Positions 44,494 to 54,236 are shown, counted from the stretch's first letter. The stretch: 64,000 bases of DNA from Bacteroidaceae bacterium (GCA_017464345.1 JAFUAH010000006.1:1-64000); one strand, 5' to 3'. Numbers and translations: made by a program. The notes: generated by a model not told the origin, from the sequence alone.

Positions 44494-47448
44494 TTATTTC
44501 ATGAAAATCTTCTTTCCATTATGGATGTAGATGCCTCTGGCAGGAGTCAGCACACGGCGACCGGAGAGGTCGTAGTAGGGAGTGTTGTCAGGGCCGTTCT
44601 CGTCCTCGATGTTCTCTACGGGTGTCACGTCGTCGGTCTTGTAGTTGCCGTAAAAGAGAAGGCGGAAGTTGTCGAAGCAGGTCCAGTAGGAAGTATCCGA
44701 CGTAGTACTGCGTATGCCCACCTTCATGGTGGCGGCCGTGGTGGTGGTCATTAGGACACTGTTCTCGTACCATCCGGCGGCAAACCACTTGCTGGCAGCC
44801 AGCATATTGTTAGGCACGTACTTGCCACTGGAATTGCTGGTGGAGCCTCCCAGTGTACGGCTCTGTGCGTCTGCCCAGATGTTTTTCACCTTCTGATACT
44901 TGGTCTTCAGGTAGATTTGTGCTTTCACATTGTCTGTCCCGTTAGTCAGGAAGTCCGTGGCTGTAGCACTGGCAGAGCCTGGGCGCTGGAAGGCCTGCAC
45001 ACGCAGTTCGTAGGTGCCGATGGGCATCTTTAGCGTGGTGGTCTGGTTGAAGTCGAATGTGGTCTCGAAGAATTCGCAGCACGAGTAGCTGTTGGTAGCG
45101 TTCGTGCTCCAGCCGTCGCTGTTTTCGTCCAGGCCGGGGTTTACGAGTAAGAAGGTGAGGTCGAAGGGTTGTGCCACGCTGGTGGGAGTGACCTTACCCA
45201 AGAAGGTGATGAAGGCGGTCTCCAGTTCACTGGTGGCCTTGGTGACCTCACTGGGCGACGTGTATCCGGCTTTAGCATTCTCAATGTCCTCCAGTACGGC
45301 TGTCAGGGCAGCATTCACTTCGTCGATGTCGATGGTCTCGGACTTGGCCTTGTGCGGAGTGGTCATGACGGTGTGGATGTTGGCAATGAGGTTGTCCAGG
45401 TTGCCCATTACGGTCTTGATAGCTCCTGCATTGTAGTTCTCCATTTCTGCCTCGGTCAGGAACAGCCAACGCTGGTTGGTGGCCGAGTTGGCGAAGTTGA
45501 GGGCTGGCGATGTGGTATTTAGTGCGCCAGCCTGCAGGGCCATACCACCTTTGTCGCGGGTAATCCAGTAGCCCGTACCCGTGTACGAACCCATGACGGT
45601 GGCTTCGCGGGCTGGCAACAGGTGGAACTTCTCATTGGCCGTGACGTTGGTCTTCGTTGCTCCTCTCAGGCTGCTACTGGTGTAGCTGATGTACTTGCCC
45701 GTACCAACGTTTTGGAACGTATAGTAACAGGTGGCAGGGTCGTAGGAGATGTACCAGGCGAAGTTGTCAGGCTGTGTGGAATCAAAGGCTTCCGTGCGGA
45801 GTACACCAGCCGAGGTCATGGTCAGGAAGTTCACGTTGTCGCTTTCCTCAGTTGTGAGGTAGTATTTCTGTTGGTCAGTCTGCTGGAAAACGTAGGCTGG
45901 CGTGGCGAAGCCCACCGAAGAGGAACAGATGAGGCCGTCCTGGTGAAGGGCATGGGTAGTCATGGCATTGGCATAGTAGAGGATGGTGTTTTCGGGATTG
46001 TATGAGTCCTCGTGTGCACCGTTGATGCCGTAGGGCCACATGTGGGTGTTGTCGCCCGTGAGTGTGGCTGTCTTACTATTCTCCAAGAACTGAACCATTT
46101 TGTTGGCACGCGGCCCGAGCCACAGGCCGCGGCTGGTCTCGGCGCGGAGGTTCGAGTTGTTATACCATTCCCCCGTGGTACCTACGCCCACGCCGTGGTT
46201 GGTCTCGTGCAGGATGGTGCCCGTCTGCTGGTATGGGGTGTTCTGGCTGACGCGCATCCAGCCACCATACGAGCAGTCGGCTGTGCCACCGCTGGCACCG
46301 GCACCTGGTACGTAGTGTACGTTGAGGTTGAAGCCGCGTACATTAGTCAGGTGGTGGTAGAGCCAATAGACTTCGTTCACGGCCGATGCGATGCGGAAGT
46401 TTGTCTGTTCGTCTCCGGCATTGTCATAGACTACGGTCATGTTGCTTTCGGGTAGGGTGGCTATCTTCACCACGTCGCCGTAGCCCACCTTGTAGCCACT
46501 TGTCATGGCGTAGGGTCGCACGTAGTAGACGGTGGCCGGCTGCAGGTGCTCCATGCAGTAGATGTCGCCGTTGTTCGAGAGGACGCGCGTCGAACGGTTG
46601 TCCAGGATGGTGGGCTCGGGTTCCGTGCTCCAGCAGAAACCACGTTCCTTGGCTGTGCCCGTGACGGTCATGCGGCCCAAGGCTATGGTGACGCCTGTGG
46701 GCACAAAGTCCCAGGTGGTCACCTTGGGGGCGGTGCCTGTGGCATTGCTGACGCGGTACTCCAGTGTGGCACGGATGAGTGCCTTGGCAGTGGTCTGATA
46801 GGTCTCGGCGGTCTGCGAGGAATTTTCGCTGACCAGTCTCTTGGCCTCTTCGATGATGGTCTGCAGGGCTGGGCCTGTCACGCCATTGCCTACGACGCCT
46901 TCCGCCTCGGTGATGAGCTTCTGCATCTCCTTGGCTATGTTGTCTCGGCTGGCCTCGCTGTACGTAAGCTTGAAGTTGTCCACGCACGCCCAGTTGCCTG
47001 TGCAGCTCTGGAGCTTGAAGCCAATCTCGGCTTTGCCCGAGATGGCGGTAAAGGTCACGCTGTACGTACTGCTGGCGCTTACTGCGGTCTGCTCGTCGCC
47101 CCCGTAGAGGAAGGCTCCTGTCTGCGTGGCATCTGTGTTGTTTTGCTGGATGTTCTGTGCGTTGGCTGTCAGCGTGTAGGTGCCGACGGGCAGTCCCTCC
47201 AGCACCTGGCTGATGCTGCCTGTGCTGTTGAGCTTGTTGCCGGCCGATACCCACTTCTCCATGAACACCATGCCGTCCTGTCCGCTGAAGTTCTTGCTGG
47301 TGTTGAAGGACATGTTCGTATTCACCCAGCCGGCAAATCGGGCTTCGAAGTTCGGATTGTCGATGTACTTGCTCGTGACATCGGTCTGAGCCGAGGCGCA
47401 GAAACCTGCAAAGGAGGTCGCCAGGGCGAGGAGTAGATGTTTTTTCAT
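44494..47448 (-). CDS. Secreted HEXXH metalloprotease-like protein with sorting tail
   Basis: A 984-residue exported protein. A signal peptide (MKKHLLLALATSFAGFCASAQ) is followed by a jelly-roll carbohydrate-binding-like domain (about 25-175), a helical FIVAR-like unit, an FN3-like domain, then a domain with HETNHGVGVG at H414-, an HEXXH motif with a nearby Gly-rich turn like metzincins. A ricin/FIVAR-like and a second jelly-roll domain precede the C-terminal tail 'YYDLSGRRVLTPARGIYIH'. The third zinc ligand was not identified. The longer open frame from 47532 overlaps the sir2 gene, so 47448 is used; the start overlaps the sirtuin stop by 4 nt. Likely cell-surface protein/glycoprotein degradation. 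Confidence 0.65.
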   Translation of the reverse strand: MKKHLLLALATSFAGFCASAQTDVTSKYIDNPNFEARFAGWVNTNMSFNTSKNFSGQDGMVFMEKWVSAGNKLNSTGSISQVLEGLPVGTYTLTANAQNIQQNNTDATQTGAFLYGGDEQTAVSASSTYSVTFTAISGKAEIGFKLQSCTGNWACVDNFKLTYSEASRDNIAKEMQKLITEAEGVVGNGVTGPALQTIIEEAKRLVSENSSQTAETYQTTAKALIRATLEYRVSNATGTAPKVTTWDFVPTGVTIALGRMTVTGTAKERGFCWSTEPEPTILDNRSTRVLSNNGDIYCMEHLQPATVYYVRPYAMTSGYKVGYGDVVKIATLPESNMTVVYDNAGDEQTNFRIASAVNEVYWLYHHLTNVRGFNLNVHYVPGAGASGGTADCSYGGWMRVSQNTPYQQTGTILHETNHGVGVGTTGEWYNNSNLRAETSRGLWLGPRANKMVQFLENSKTATLTGDNTHMWPYGINGAHEDSYNPENTILYYANAMTTHALHQDGLICSSSVGFATPAYVFQQTDQQKYYLTTEESDNVNFLTMTSAGVLRTEAFDSTQPDNFAWYISYDPATCYYTFQNVGTGKYISYTSSSLRGATKTNVTANEKFHLLPAREATVMGSYTGTGYWITRDKGGMALQAGALNTTSPALNFANSATNQRWLFLTEAEMENYNAGAIKTVMGNLDNLIANIHTVMTTPHKAKSETIDIDEVNAALTAVLEDIENAKAGYTSPSEVTKATSELETAFITFLGKVTPTSVAQPFDLTFLLVNPGLDENSDGWSTNATNSYSCCEFFETTFDFNQTTTLKMPIGTYELRVQAFQRPGSASATATDFLTNGTDNVKAQIYLKTKYQKVKNIWADAQSRTLGGSTSNSSGKYVPNNMLAASKWFAAGWYENSVLMTTTTAATMKVGIRSTTSDTSYWTCFDNFRLLFYGNYKTDDVTPVENIEDENGPDNTPYYDLSGRRVLTPARGIYIHNGKKIFMK

Positions 47449-48146
47449 AATATTTTTAGTTTTTCGATGAATTCTTTCATACCTTCGCTTGCTCCCTTTT
47501 GTATGTGCGTGAAACTGCGGATAGAGTTCCATTGCACAGGCTTTGGGTCAATGAGGTAGATGGGACATCCCTCGGGTACGTAGTGGATGAGCCCGGCAGC
47601 GGGGTAGACGTTGAGACTGGTGCCGATGATGACGTAGATGTCGGCCTCTGCACTCAGTTTTGTCGCCCGTTCGATGTTGGGCACGGCCTCGCCAAACCAC
47701 ACGATGAAGGGGCGGAGCTGGCTGCCGTCCTTGGCGCGGTCGCCCAGCTTCACCTCAGGGCGTTCGGGGGGCAGTGTCTCGATATATCGCGGATTGTCTG
47801 GGTCCCGGCTGCTGGTCACCTTCATCAGTTCGCCGTGGAGGTGCAGCACGTGGTGGCTGCCGGCGCGTTCGTGCAGGTTGTCCACGTTCTGGGTGATGAT
47901 GTTCACCTCGTAGTCCTGCTCTAGCTGGGCCAACAGTTCATGGCCTCGGCAGGGGCGGACGTTCAGTAGTTCGCGTCGGCGTATATTGTAGAACTCGGTC
48001 ACCAGCTGCGGGTCGCGTGCCCAGCCTTCGGGGGTGGCCACGTCCTCGACTCGGTACGTGTCCCACAGCCCGCCGCTGTCGCGGAAGGTGCTGATTCCGC
48101 TCTCTGCACTCATGCCAGCACCGGTCAGTACAACCAGCCTTTTCAT
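47445..48146 (-). CDS. cobB: Sir2-family NAD-dependent protein deacylase
   Basis: A 233-residue sirtuin. Family signatures: 'LTGAGMSAESGISTFRDSGGLW', 'TQNVDNLHERAG', the catalytic histidine in 'VLHLHGEL', and 'FIVWFGEAVP', 'VIGTSLNVYPAAGLI'. It has no CxxC zinc-ribbon pairs after the catalytic His, unlike most bacterial CobB proteins; other Bacteroidetes sirtuins also lack them. It overlaps the secreted protease gene by 4 nt, giving an odd operon pair. Its promoter is at 48169-48200. Confidence 0.9.
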   Translation of the reverse strand: MKRLVVLTGAGMSAESGISTFRDSGGLWDTYRVEDVATPEGWARDPQLVTEFYNIRRRELLNVRPCRGHELLAQLEQDYEVNIITQNVDNLHERAGSHHVLHLHGELMKVTSSRDPDNPRYIETLPPERPEVKLGDRAKDGSQLRPFIVWFGEAVPNIERATKLSAEADIYVIIGTSLNVYPAAGLIHYVPEGCPIYLIDPKPVQWNSIRSFTHIQKGASEGMKEFIEKLKIL

Positions 48147-48168
48147 TTTTCTATCCAGTTATTGCCTA

Positions 48169-48200
48169 CAAAGATACGAATAAGTGAGCAAAAAGCCAAA
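48169..48200 (-). promoter_or_regulatory. Promoter of the sir2-protease-kinase-fur unit
   Basis: On the minus strand, TTTG (48200-48197), 20 nt, then TATCTTTG (48176-48169), about 23 nt before the sir2 ATG. Confidence 0.75.
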
Positions 48201-48390
48201 TGTATGGCGGTTTTTCCGAACGGGCATATCTAAAAGGGAATCTGAAGAGGAGGAAACCGGACTGAAAAATCCTTACATCCACAGCCCCCTATACGGGGAC
48301 TATTTCATGTGCTGATGAAAAATATTGACATCGAGGACTCGATCACTGGGGTGCGATTGCGGATAAGAATTAAAATAATGTGGTGAGGAC

Positions 48391-48421
48391 TTGCACATTT
48401 GTCTGTAGATGTGTAACTTTG
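48391..48421 (+). promoter_or_regulatory. Promoter of the secreted lyase-like gene
   Basis: TTG at 48391-48393, 20 nt, then TAACTTTG at 48414-48421; the ATG follows 53 nt later. Confidence 0.75.
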
Positions 48422-48474
48422 CAGTGTGACCCGACCTAAACCAACAGCAAACCATAGATATATCACATAAGACA

Positions 48475-51400
48475 ATGAAGAAGAACAGACTTACTGCACT
48501 GGTGGCATGTGTCCTGATAGCAGTGGCGCAATCTGCCGTATGGGCGCAGGAGGACAACCTGCGGATGCGTTTCGATTTCACAGACGTTTCGGGCAGCAGT
48601 ACCACTGATGCCGTCAGTGGCATCACGGCCAAGGCCGTTTCTCCCTCCAAAATCATAGAAATGGGGGACTACCATGTCCTCAGTCTGGGAACGGGCAGTG
48701 GCTACCTCAATCTGACGGCTGATGCCGGTGCCCTGCTGGCCTCGCTGGGCAACTATTCCATCTCCGTCTACTATCGCGTCAATGAGTCGGCCTCGCTTTC
48801 AGGCAACGGGTTCTTCCTCTGGTCCTTCGCCTCTCAGGCCACCTGTACGGCTACGGCTGGTGCCTACACGGCCTATCGACTGAATGCCCAACGTGTGGCA
48901 TCGGCCACAGCGGGCTATGACACAGAGAAGGGTTACGAAGTGGGCCAGGCATCGGTGCAGGGGCGTTGGGTGCATGTGGCCTATGTGCAGTCGGGCACCG
49001 CCGGTCGTCTGTATATAGACGGGAAGCTCGTGGGCACCGCTTCCGCTATGCCCAAGAATGGCACCCTGTTCCAGTCGGTCACGCCAGGCTCCTGCTGGAT
49101 AGGGCGTTCGCCCTTCTCAGGCGACAACTACCTGCGCAACACGCTGGTCTATGACTTCCGTCTCTATGACAAGGCGCTGACTCTGGCTGAGGTGCTCAAT
49201 CTGTCCACCGAAACGGTGGCACTGGACAATGCCTATGTCCATGGCACGCCGGGCAGCACCACATCCCTGCAGACCAGCATCAAGAATGCTCAGACCCTGT
49301 TGGCAGAGCCTGAAGGACTGTTGGCAGACGGCGTGAGCGAACTACAGCGGCTGATAGTTCTGGCGCAGACGGTGGCGGAGGGCAATTACAGTCAGGCCTA
49401 TATTGACCAAGTGCGGACGCGGCTAAACAGTCTGATTACTGCGGTGAAAGCGGCAAAAAATGTGACTTTGCCTTCGCTGGAGAAACTACAGCAGGCCTAC
49501 GACCAAGACCGTGGCTTCATCCACCCGGGCGGACTGCACACACAGGCCGACTTCGACCGTGTGAAGCAGTTGCTGGCCGACAAGAACACGGCTGTCACAC
49601 AGGCCTATAACGTGCTGAAGACCGCAGCCTACAGCCAGTCGTCGGTGGCCACCAATCCCGTGGAGACCATAGTCCGTGGCGGCACGGGGGAGAATTATAT
49701 CAATGCTGCCCGTGGTGCCACCATGGCCTATCAGAACGCCCTGCGATGGAAGATTGACGGTACCAAGGCCAATGCCCAGGCTGCAGTGCGCATCCTCATG
49801 GCCTGGGCCAACACCACAAAGGTCGTTACCGGCACCAGCGATGCCATCCTGGCCATGGGGCTCTATGGCTATCAGTTCGCTCAGGCTGCCGAGCTGATGC
49901 GTGACTACGAGGGCTGGTCGCAGGAGGATTTCCGCAAGTTCAAGCATTGGATGATGACCGTCTGGTACCCTGGTGCCGTGACGTTCCTGCGCTATCGTAA
50001 CGGGACGTGGGAAAACTCTGGCAAGTGGTGGCAGGCTCCCGGCCATTACTGGAGCAACTGGGGACTGTGCTGTGCCCTGTGTGTGACCAGCATCGGCATT
50101 CTTTGCGACGATGTCTACGTCTACAATCAGGGAATGTCCTTCTTCAAATACGATCAGGTGGGCACCTATACCAATCCGCCTACGCTTTACGATGTTACAG
50201 GACATGACTACACGGGAAAGGCCATACAGAACGTAGGTCTGACGGAATATCTTGGTAACCTAGTGGTTACCGACGTGGAGAGTGAACTGGAGACCGGAGC
50301 CTATGGCCGGCTGGGACAGATGAACGAGAGCGGCCGCGACACTGGCCACTCGGCCATGGCCTTGGGCTTGGCTGTAGACATGGCCAAGGTAGGATGGAAC
50401 CAGGGCGACGACCTCTTCTCCTACATGGATCATCGTCTGGCCTCGGGCATCGAATACGTGGCTGCTCAGACCCAGAGCGTAGAGAACCTGCCCTGGACTC
50501 CCTATCTCTATGGCAGCAATGGCTATTACTATACGGACTATCGTGCATGGCTCATGGAAGGGCCTGCGCTGGGGGCCCAGAATCGTCCCTACTGGGGTAC
50601 CGTCATCGGCATCTACGAGGGGGTGAAGGGCGTGCGTATGCCCTTCAGTGAGAAGTCGTACACCCAGATGGGCATCGACGGCGGCGGACAGGGAGGCACC
50701 AGCGGTGGCTACGACCACATGGGCTACTCCGTGCTGATGAACACTCGCGTGCCCCAACTTGCTCCTGCCGACCAGGTGCCCACGGAACTCACTCCCAAGA
50801 TGGAGTACAGCGGAACGGCGCTGACGAGCCTTGTCCCCAGTCCGTCAGTGGAGACAAAGCTAGGCAATCTCTCAGGCAAGGTGATTCTGCACAATGAACT
50901 GGGCGGACTGGTGAACAAATACAACCAGATAGGGGGCAGCGTGCCCACGGGGGATACCTTGCGTCTGATGCCTCAGTTGCCTGCGGACGAGGAGGATACT
51001 GGCCTGTGGCAGTGGAACACGGGTGAACAGACACGCGACATCACGGTGCCGACGGACAAGAGTTTCATCTATCGTGTCAGCTACACCAATCGGCATGGCA
51101 TTCAGAGCCAACTATGCTTCCCCATAGCCTGTGAAGACGATGGCACACCGGTGGATCTTGTACCCACCATCACCAGCAAGGACGCGTCGGTCAGCGCCGA
51201 CTCCGTGGAAGTATTGTATGGGCAGACACTGATTCTGGAAGCACAGCCGGCCATGGGCGGCGGCACGTGGCGTTGGGCGACAGGTGAGACCACTCAGTCA
51301 CTGACCACGGCCCCCATTACGGGCAGTCAGACCTACACGGCCTTCTATTGCCATACCAGCGGCGTGACCAGTGCACAGACCTTCCGTACGGCTGTACATT

Positions 51401-51816
51401 ATGCCGAGCCCTACATCGTGATGGGCTCTTCGCGCACGTCGGCCACCAGTGTCACATGCACCGCAGGTACCACCCTGCGGCTTGGCCTCCGTGTGCCTGA
51501 CCTGGTGGACGGGCGCACCATCCGCTGGAGTACGGGAGATACGGGTAACCAGCTCTTGCTGTCTGCCGTTCAGCAGTCGGCCGAAATTACGGCCTCCTTC
51601 CTGTTGGAGGGTGAAGAGCATACGGTGACGTTTTCCATCACCGTCCGCCCAGGTAGCGCAGTTGCATCGCCCGAGGCTGATGCATCCCCGGTCGTACGAA
51701 TTCAGCGTTTGCAGCCCGACGGTCGTCCTGTCCCTGCCCATTATCGTGGAGCGACGATAGTTCGGAGTATCCATGCCGACGGCACGGTGAGTACACACAA
51801 AGAAGTGGAGCGGTAG
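48475..51816 (+). CDS. Secreted LamG / alginate-lyase-like multidomain protein
   Basis: An 1113-residue exported protein. A signal peptide (to about residue 25) is followed by a LamG/concanavalin-like domain (about 35-245), a FIVAR-like helical unit (about 265-335) and a large alpha-barrel domain (about 340-790) resembling alginate-lyase-superfamily proteins (PF05426/PL38-like: 'RDTGHSAMALGLAVDM', 'DHRLASGIEYVAAQ', 'WWQAPGHYWSNWGLC'). Three Ig-like repeats then carry 'WQWNTGEQT', 'WRWATGETT' and 'IRWSTGDTG'. The C-terminus ('LQPDGRPVPAHYRG') is a variant sorting-like tail. It probably acts on polyuronide-type glycans, but substrate is unproven. Confidence 0.7.
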   Translation: MKKNRLTALVACVLIAVAQSAVWAQEDNLRMRFDFTDVSGSSTTDAVSGITAKAVSPSKIIEMGDYHVLSLGTGSGYLNLTADAGALLASLGNYSISVYYRVNESASLSGNGFFLWSFASQATCTATAGAYTAYRLNAQRVASATAGYDTEKGYEVGQASVQGRWVHVAYVQSGTAGRLYIDGKLVGTASAMPKNGTLFQSVTPGSCWIGRSPFSGDNYLRNTLVYDFRLYDKALTLAEVLNLSTETVALDNAYVHGTPGSTTSLQTSIKNAQTLLAEPEGLLADGVSELQRLIVLAQTVAEGNYSQAYIDQVRTRLNSLITAVKAAKNVTLPSLEKLQQAYDQDRGFIHPGGLHTQADFDRVKQLLADKNTAVTQAYNVLKTAAYSQSSVATNPVETIVRGGTGENYINAARGATMAYQNALRWKIDGTKANAQAAVRILMAWANTTKVVTGTSDAILAMGLYGYQFAQAAELMRDYEGWSQEDFRKFKHWMMTVWYPGAVTFLRYRNGTWENSGKWWQAPGHYWSNWGLCCALCVTSIGILCDDVYVYNQGMSFFKYDQVGTYTNPPTLYDVTGHDYTGKAIQNVGLTEYLGNLVVTDVESELETGAYGRLGQMNESGRDTGHSAMALGLAVDMAKVGWNQGDDLFSYMDHRLASGIEYVAAQTQSVENLPWTPYLYGSNGYYYTDYRAWLMEGPALGAQNRPYWGTVIGIYEGVKGVRMPFSEKSYTQMGIDGGGQGGTSGGYDHMGYSVLMNTRVPQLAPADQVPTELTPKMEYSGTALTSLVPSPSVETKLGNLSGKVILHNELGGLVNKYNQIGGSVPTGDTLRLMPQLPADEEDTGLWQWNTGEQTRDITVPTDKSFIYRVSYTNRHGIQSQLCFPIACEDDGTPVDLVPTITSKDASVSADSVEVLYGQTLILEAQPAMGGGTWRWATGETTQSLTTAPITGSQTYTAFYCHTSGVTSAQTFRTAVHYAEPYIVMGSSRTSATSVTCTAGTTLRLGLRVPDLVDGRTIRWSTGDTGNQLLLSAVQQSAEITASFLLEGEEHTVTFSITVRPGSAVASPEADASPVVRIQRLQPDGRPVPAHYRGATIVRSIHADGTVSTHKEVER

Positions 51817-51847
51817 GTGTGTGTACCGCTCCACTTGTTCTTGTTTT
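51803..51847 (+). terminator. Terminator over the stop codon of the lyase-like gene
   Basis: A perfect 13-bp stem (51803-51815 with 51824-51836) with loop GGTGTGTG; the TAG stop lies at the stem-loop border. A T-rich tail follows (gttcttgttttt). Confidence 0.85.
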
Positions 51848-51873
51848 TGCTAAGCTATTGAGTATCGGGGGGA

Positions 51874-52815
51874 CTATTCTGTGAAAGCCTTTAGTTCGGC
51901 TTCCGCGATAATGTCCTCCCTCGTTTTTTCCTTCATGGCTGCCCTGTTATGGGCAGCTTTTTCTTTTTCCGCTTCGGAAAAGTCTATTTCCATATCCTCC
52001 AGTGTCTGCTTCTCTTCGGAGGTGATGGGTAGTATGTCGTCGTAGCGCTCCATCTGCAGTTCCTTGGGAGCAGTGATGCCGATGACGAAGTCGCGGTCCT
52101 TGTGGATTCTGTTCAGAGCCTGACGTGCAGCGTTCTGCTGGCTCTCTTTCTTGGAGTAGCCCTTGCCCGTTCCGCAGTCCACCCCGGCCACTGTCACGTG
52201 GGAAAGGAAGGTGGGCGTAGCCTCGTTTTCACGTCCCTGCTCCACCTGGAAGTCGATGTCAATGTGGTGCTTCTGGCCCCATTCGATGAGCTTACTCTTG
52301 TAATTGATTTCCGTAGCAGCCTTGTCGATATTGACCAGCTGGTTCATGATCTTTTCCCGAATGAAGCGCACGCAATGCCCATACCCACGGTCGAGGTAGA
52401 TGGCTCCCACCAGGGCCTCGAAGGCGTTGCCACTGACGTAGCTGTTGTGGGTTTTCGACTTGAAGTTGGAGACGATGAGCTTGTCGAACCCGATTTCCTG
52501 TGCCAGTTTGTTGAGCGACTGTCGTTTGACGATGTTGCTGCGGGTATTGGTGAGGAAACCTTCGGGTTTCTTTGGGAAGTGCTTATAGACGAGGTGCCCC
52601 ACTACGGCCCCCAGGATAGCATCGCCCAGAAACTCCAGCCGCTCGTTGTTGATGCGCTTGCCCTCTTCTTTCACGGCCATGGACTTGTGCAGCATGGCCA
52701 CTTTGTAGGGGCGTATGTCGCGGGGATAGAAACCCAGTATGCTGTAGTAAGCACGATAAAGCTCCCTATCCTGGAGGAAGGGGAGCTTTATGCGTGTAAT
52801 AAGATCAGTCAGCAT
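51874..52815 (-). CDS. rnc: Ribonuclease III
   Basis: A 313-residue RNase III (most are about 225-250). The RNase III domain has 'NERLEFLGDAILGAVVGHL' and 'FEALVGAIYLDRGYG', with the key Glu/Asp residues. The dsRNA-binding domain is near residues 175-250 ('YKSKLIEWGQKH', 'GKGYSKKESQQNAARQAL'). A charged C-terminal extension of about 55 residues follows. The frame extends to 52839, but MLTDLIT at 52815 is the likely start; its first bases overlap the fabF stop by 11 nt. It processes rRNA and structured mRNAs, which is relevant in a genome with many intergenic hairpins. Confidence 0.9.
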   Translation of the reverse strand: MLTDLITRIKLPFLQDRELYRAYYSILGFYPRDIRPYKVAMLHKSMAVKEEGKRINNERLEFLGDAILGAVVGHLVYKHFPKKPEGFLTNTRSNIVKRQSLNKLAQEIGFDKLIVSNFKSKTHNSYVSGNAFEALVGAIYLDRGYGHCVRFIREKIMNQLVNIDKAATEINYKSKLIEWGQKHHIDIDFQVEQGRENEATPTFLSHVTVAGVDCGTGKGYSKKESQQNAARQALNRIHKDRDFVIGITAPKELQMERYDDILPITSEEKQTLEDMEIDFSEAEKEKAAHNRAAMKEKTREDIIAEAELKAFTE

Positions 52816-54070
52816 ACTTCTTGAAGATGGCACATGCATTGTGTCCGCCGAAACCGAAGGTGTTGCTCAGTGCGGCACGTACGGTGCGCTGCTGGGCCTT
52901 GTTGAACGTGAAGTTCAGGCGGTAGTCGATTTCGGGGTCTTCGTCGCCCTCTTCGTGGTTGATGGTGGGCGGCACGATGTCGTTCTTCACACTGAGCACG
53001 CTGAACATGGCCTCGATGGCTCCGGCAGCGCCCAGCAGGTGGCCTGTCATGGACTTTGTGGAGCTGATGTTCAGCTCGTAGGCATGCTCGCCGAAGACGT
53101 CCTTGATGGCCTTCACCTCAGAGATGTCGCCCACGGGGGTGCTGGTGCCGTGTACGTTGATGTAGTCGATGTCCTCGGGCTTCATCTCAGCATCTTCCAG
53201 TGCATTGCGCATCACCAGTTTGGCACCCAGGCCTTCGGGGTGGCTGGCGGTGATGTGGTGGGCGTCGGCGCTCATGCCGCAGCCTGCCACTTCGGCGTAA
53301 ATCTGTGCACCACGGGCCTTTGCGTGCTCCAGTTCCTCCAGAATGAGGATGGCACTGCCCTCGGCCATGACGAAGCCGTCGCGGCTGGCGCTGAAGGGGC
53401 GGCTGGCCTTTTTAGGTTCGTCGTTGCGGGTGGAGAGAGCGTGCATGGCGTTGAAGCCGCCTACGCCACCCTCATAGATGGTAGCTTCGGCACCGCCGGT
53501 GACCATGACTTCGGCCTTACCCAGACGGATGAGGTTGAAGGCATCGGCCAGGGCGTTGGTCGAACTGGCACATGCGCTGGAGGTGATGTAGTTGGGGCCG
53601 TGCATACCGTACTTCATGCTTATCTGTCCGGCAGCGATGTCGGCAATCATCTTGGGGATGAAGAAGGGGCTGTACTTCGGGCCCAGTGTTGCGTGAGTGC
53701 GTTCGTAGTTCCACTCCTCCTCCTCGAAGGTGTGCATGCCGCCGATGCCCACGCCCAGCACTACGCCCACGCGGTTCAGGTCGGTCTGTTCCAGGTCCAG
53801 TTTGCTGTCTTCCACGGCCATCGATGCGGCGGCCATGGCGTACTGGCAGTAGGGATCCATCTTGCGGGCTTCCTTGCGGTCGATGTAGTCGGCGGCGTTG
53901 AAGCCTTTCACCTCACAGGCGAAGGTGGTCTTGAAATTGGTTGTGTCGAAATGGGTGATGGGCGCAGCACCACTGACACCGGCAACGACGTTCTTCCAAG
54001 TCTCCTCGGCGGTGTTGCCCAGCGGCGATACGGCACCAATGCCCGTTACTACTACTCTTTTCAGTTCCAT
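52805..54070 (-). CDS. fabF: Beta-ketoacyl-ACP synthase II
   Basis: A 421-residue KAS II. It extends acyl chains in fatty-acid synthesis. The catalytic Cys is in 'SSACASSTNALADAF', His in 'NVHGTSTPVGD' and the second His in 'KSMTGHLLGAAGAIE'. It follows acpP in the usual order and is overlapped by rnc. A GGGAAGTTAAA-word inverted array lies between it and acpP. Confidence 0.95.
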   Translation of the reverse strand: MELKRVVVTGIGAVSPLGNTAEETWKNVVAGVSGAAPITHFDTTNFKTTFACEVKGFNAADYIDRKEARKMDPYCQYAMAAASMAVEDSKLDLEQTDLNRVGVVLGVGIGGMHTFEEEEWNYERTHATLGPKYSPFFIPKMIADIAAGQISMKYGMHGPNYITSSACASSTNALADAFNLIRLGKAEVMVTGGAEATIYEGGVGGFNAMHALSTRNDEPKKASRPFSASRDGFVMAEGSAILILEELEHAKARGAQIYAEVAGCGMSADAHHITASHPEGLGAKLVMRNALEDAEMKPEDIDYINVHGTSTPVGDISEVKAIKDVFGEHAYELNISSTKSMTGHLLGAAGAIEAMFSVLSVKNDIVPPTINHEEGDEDPEIDYRLNFTFNKAQQRTVRAALSNTFGFGGHNACAIFKKYAD

Positions 54071-54087
54071 AAATGTTGTTGTGATTA

Positions 54088-54236
54088 GGGGAAGTTAAAG
54101 GGAAGTTAAAAGGAAGTTATCGGCCTTTCAGGCCTTGGGAGTTAAAGGGATGATAGCCTTGTCGCATGAGATTGCTCTCAAGGAAAGAATGTATCGTCCC
54201 TTTAACTTCCCATTAACTTCCTTTTAACTTCCCTTC
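54088..54236. repeat. GGAAGTTAA-word inverted array between acpP and fabF
   Basis: The left arm 54088-54119 has three tandem GGAAGTTAA-type words; the right arm 54199-54236 has the complementary TTAACTTCC words, four in number. An extra copy, GGGAGTTAAAGGG, lies at 54137-54149. The arms can form a long hairpin in the acpP-fabF message. Confidence 0.8.

Larger units (their letters stand above)
48147..48474. other. Divergent promoter region between sir2 and the LamG/lyase gene
   Basis: No coding gene. It contains a minus-strand promoter for sir2 (48169-48200) and a plus-strand promoter for the secreted lyase-like protein (48391-48421). Between them nothing else is recognised. Confidence 0.65.
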
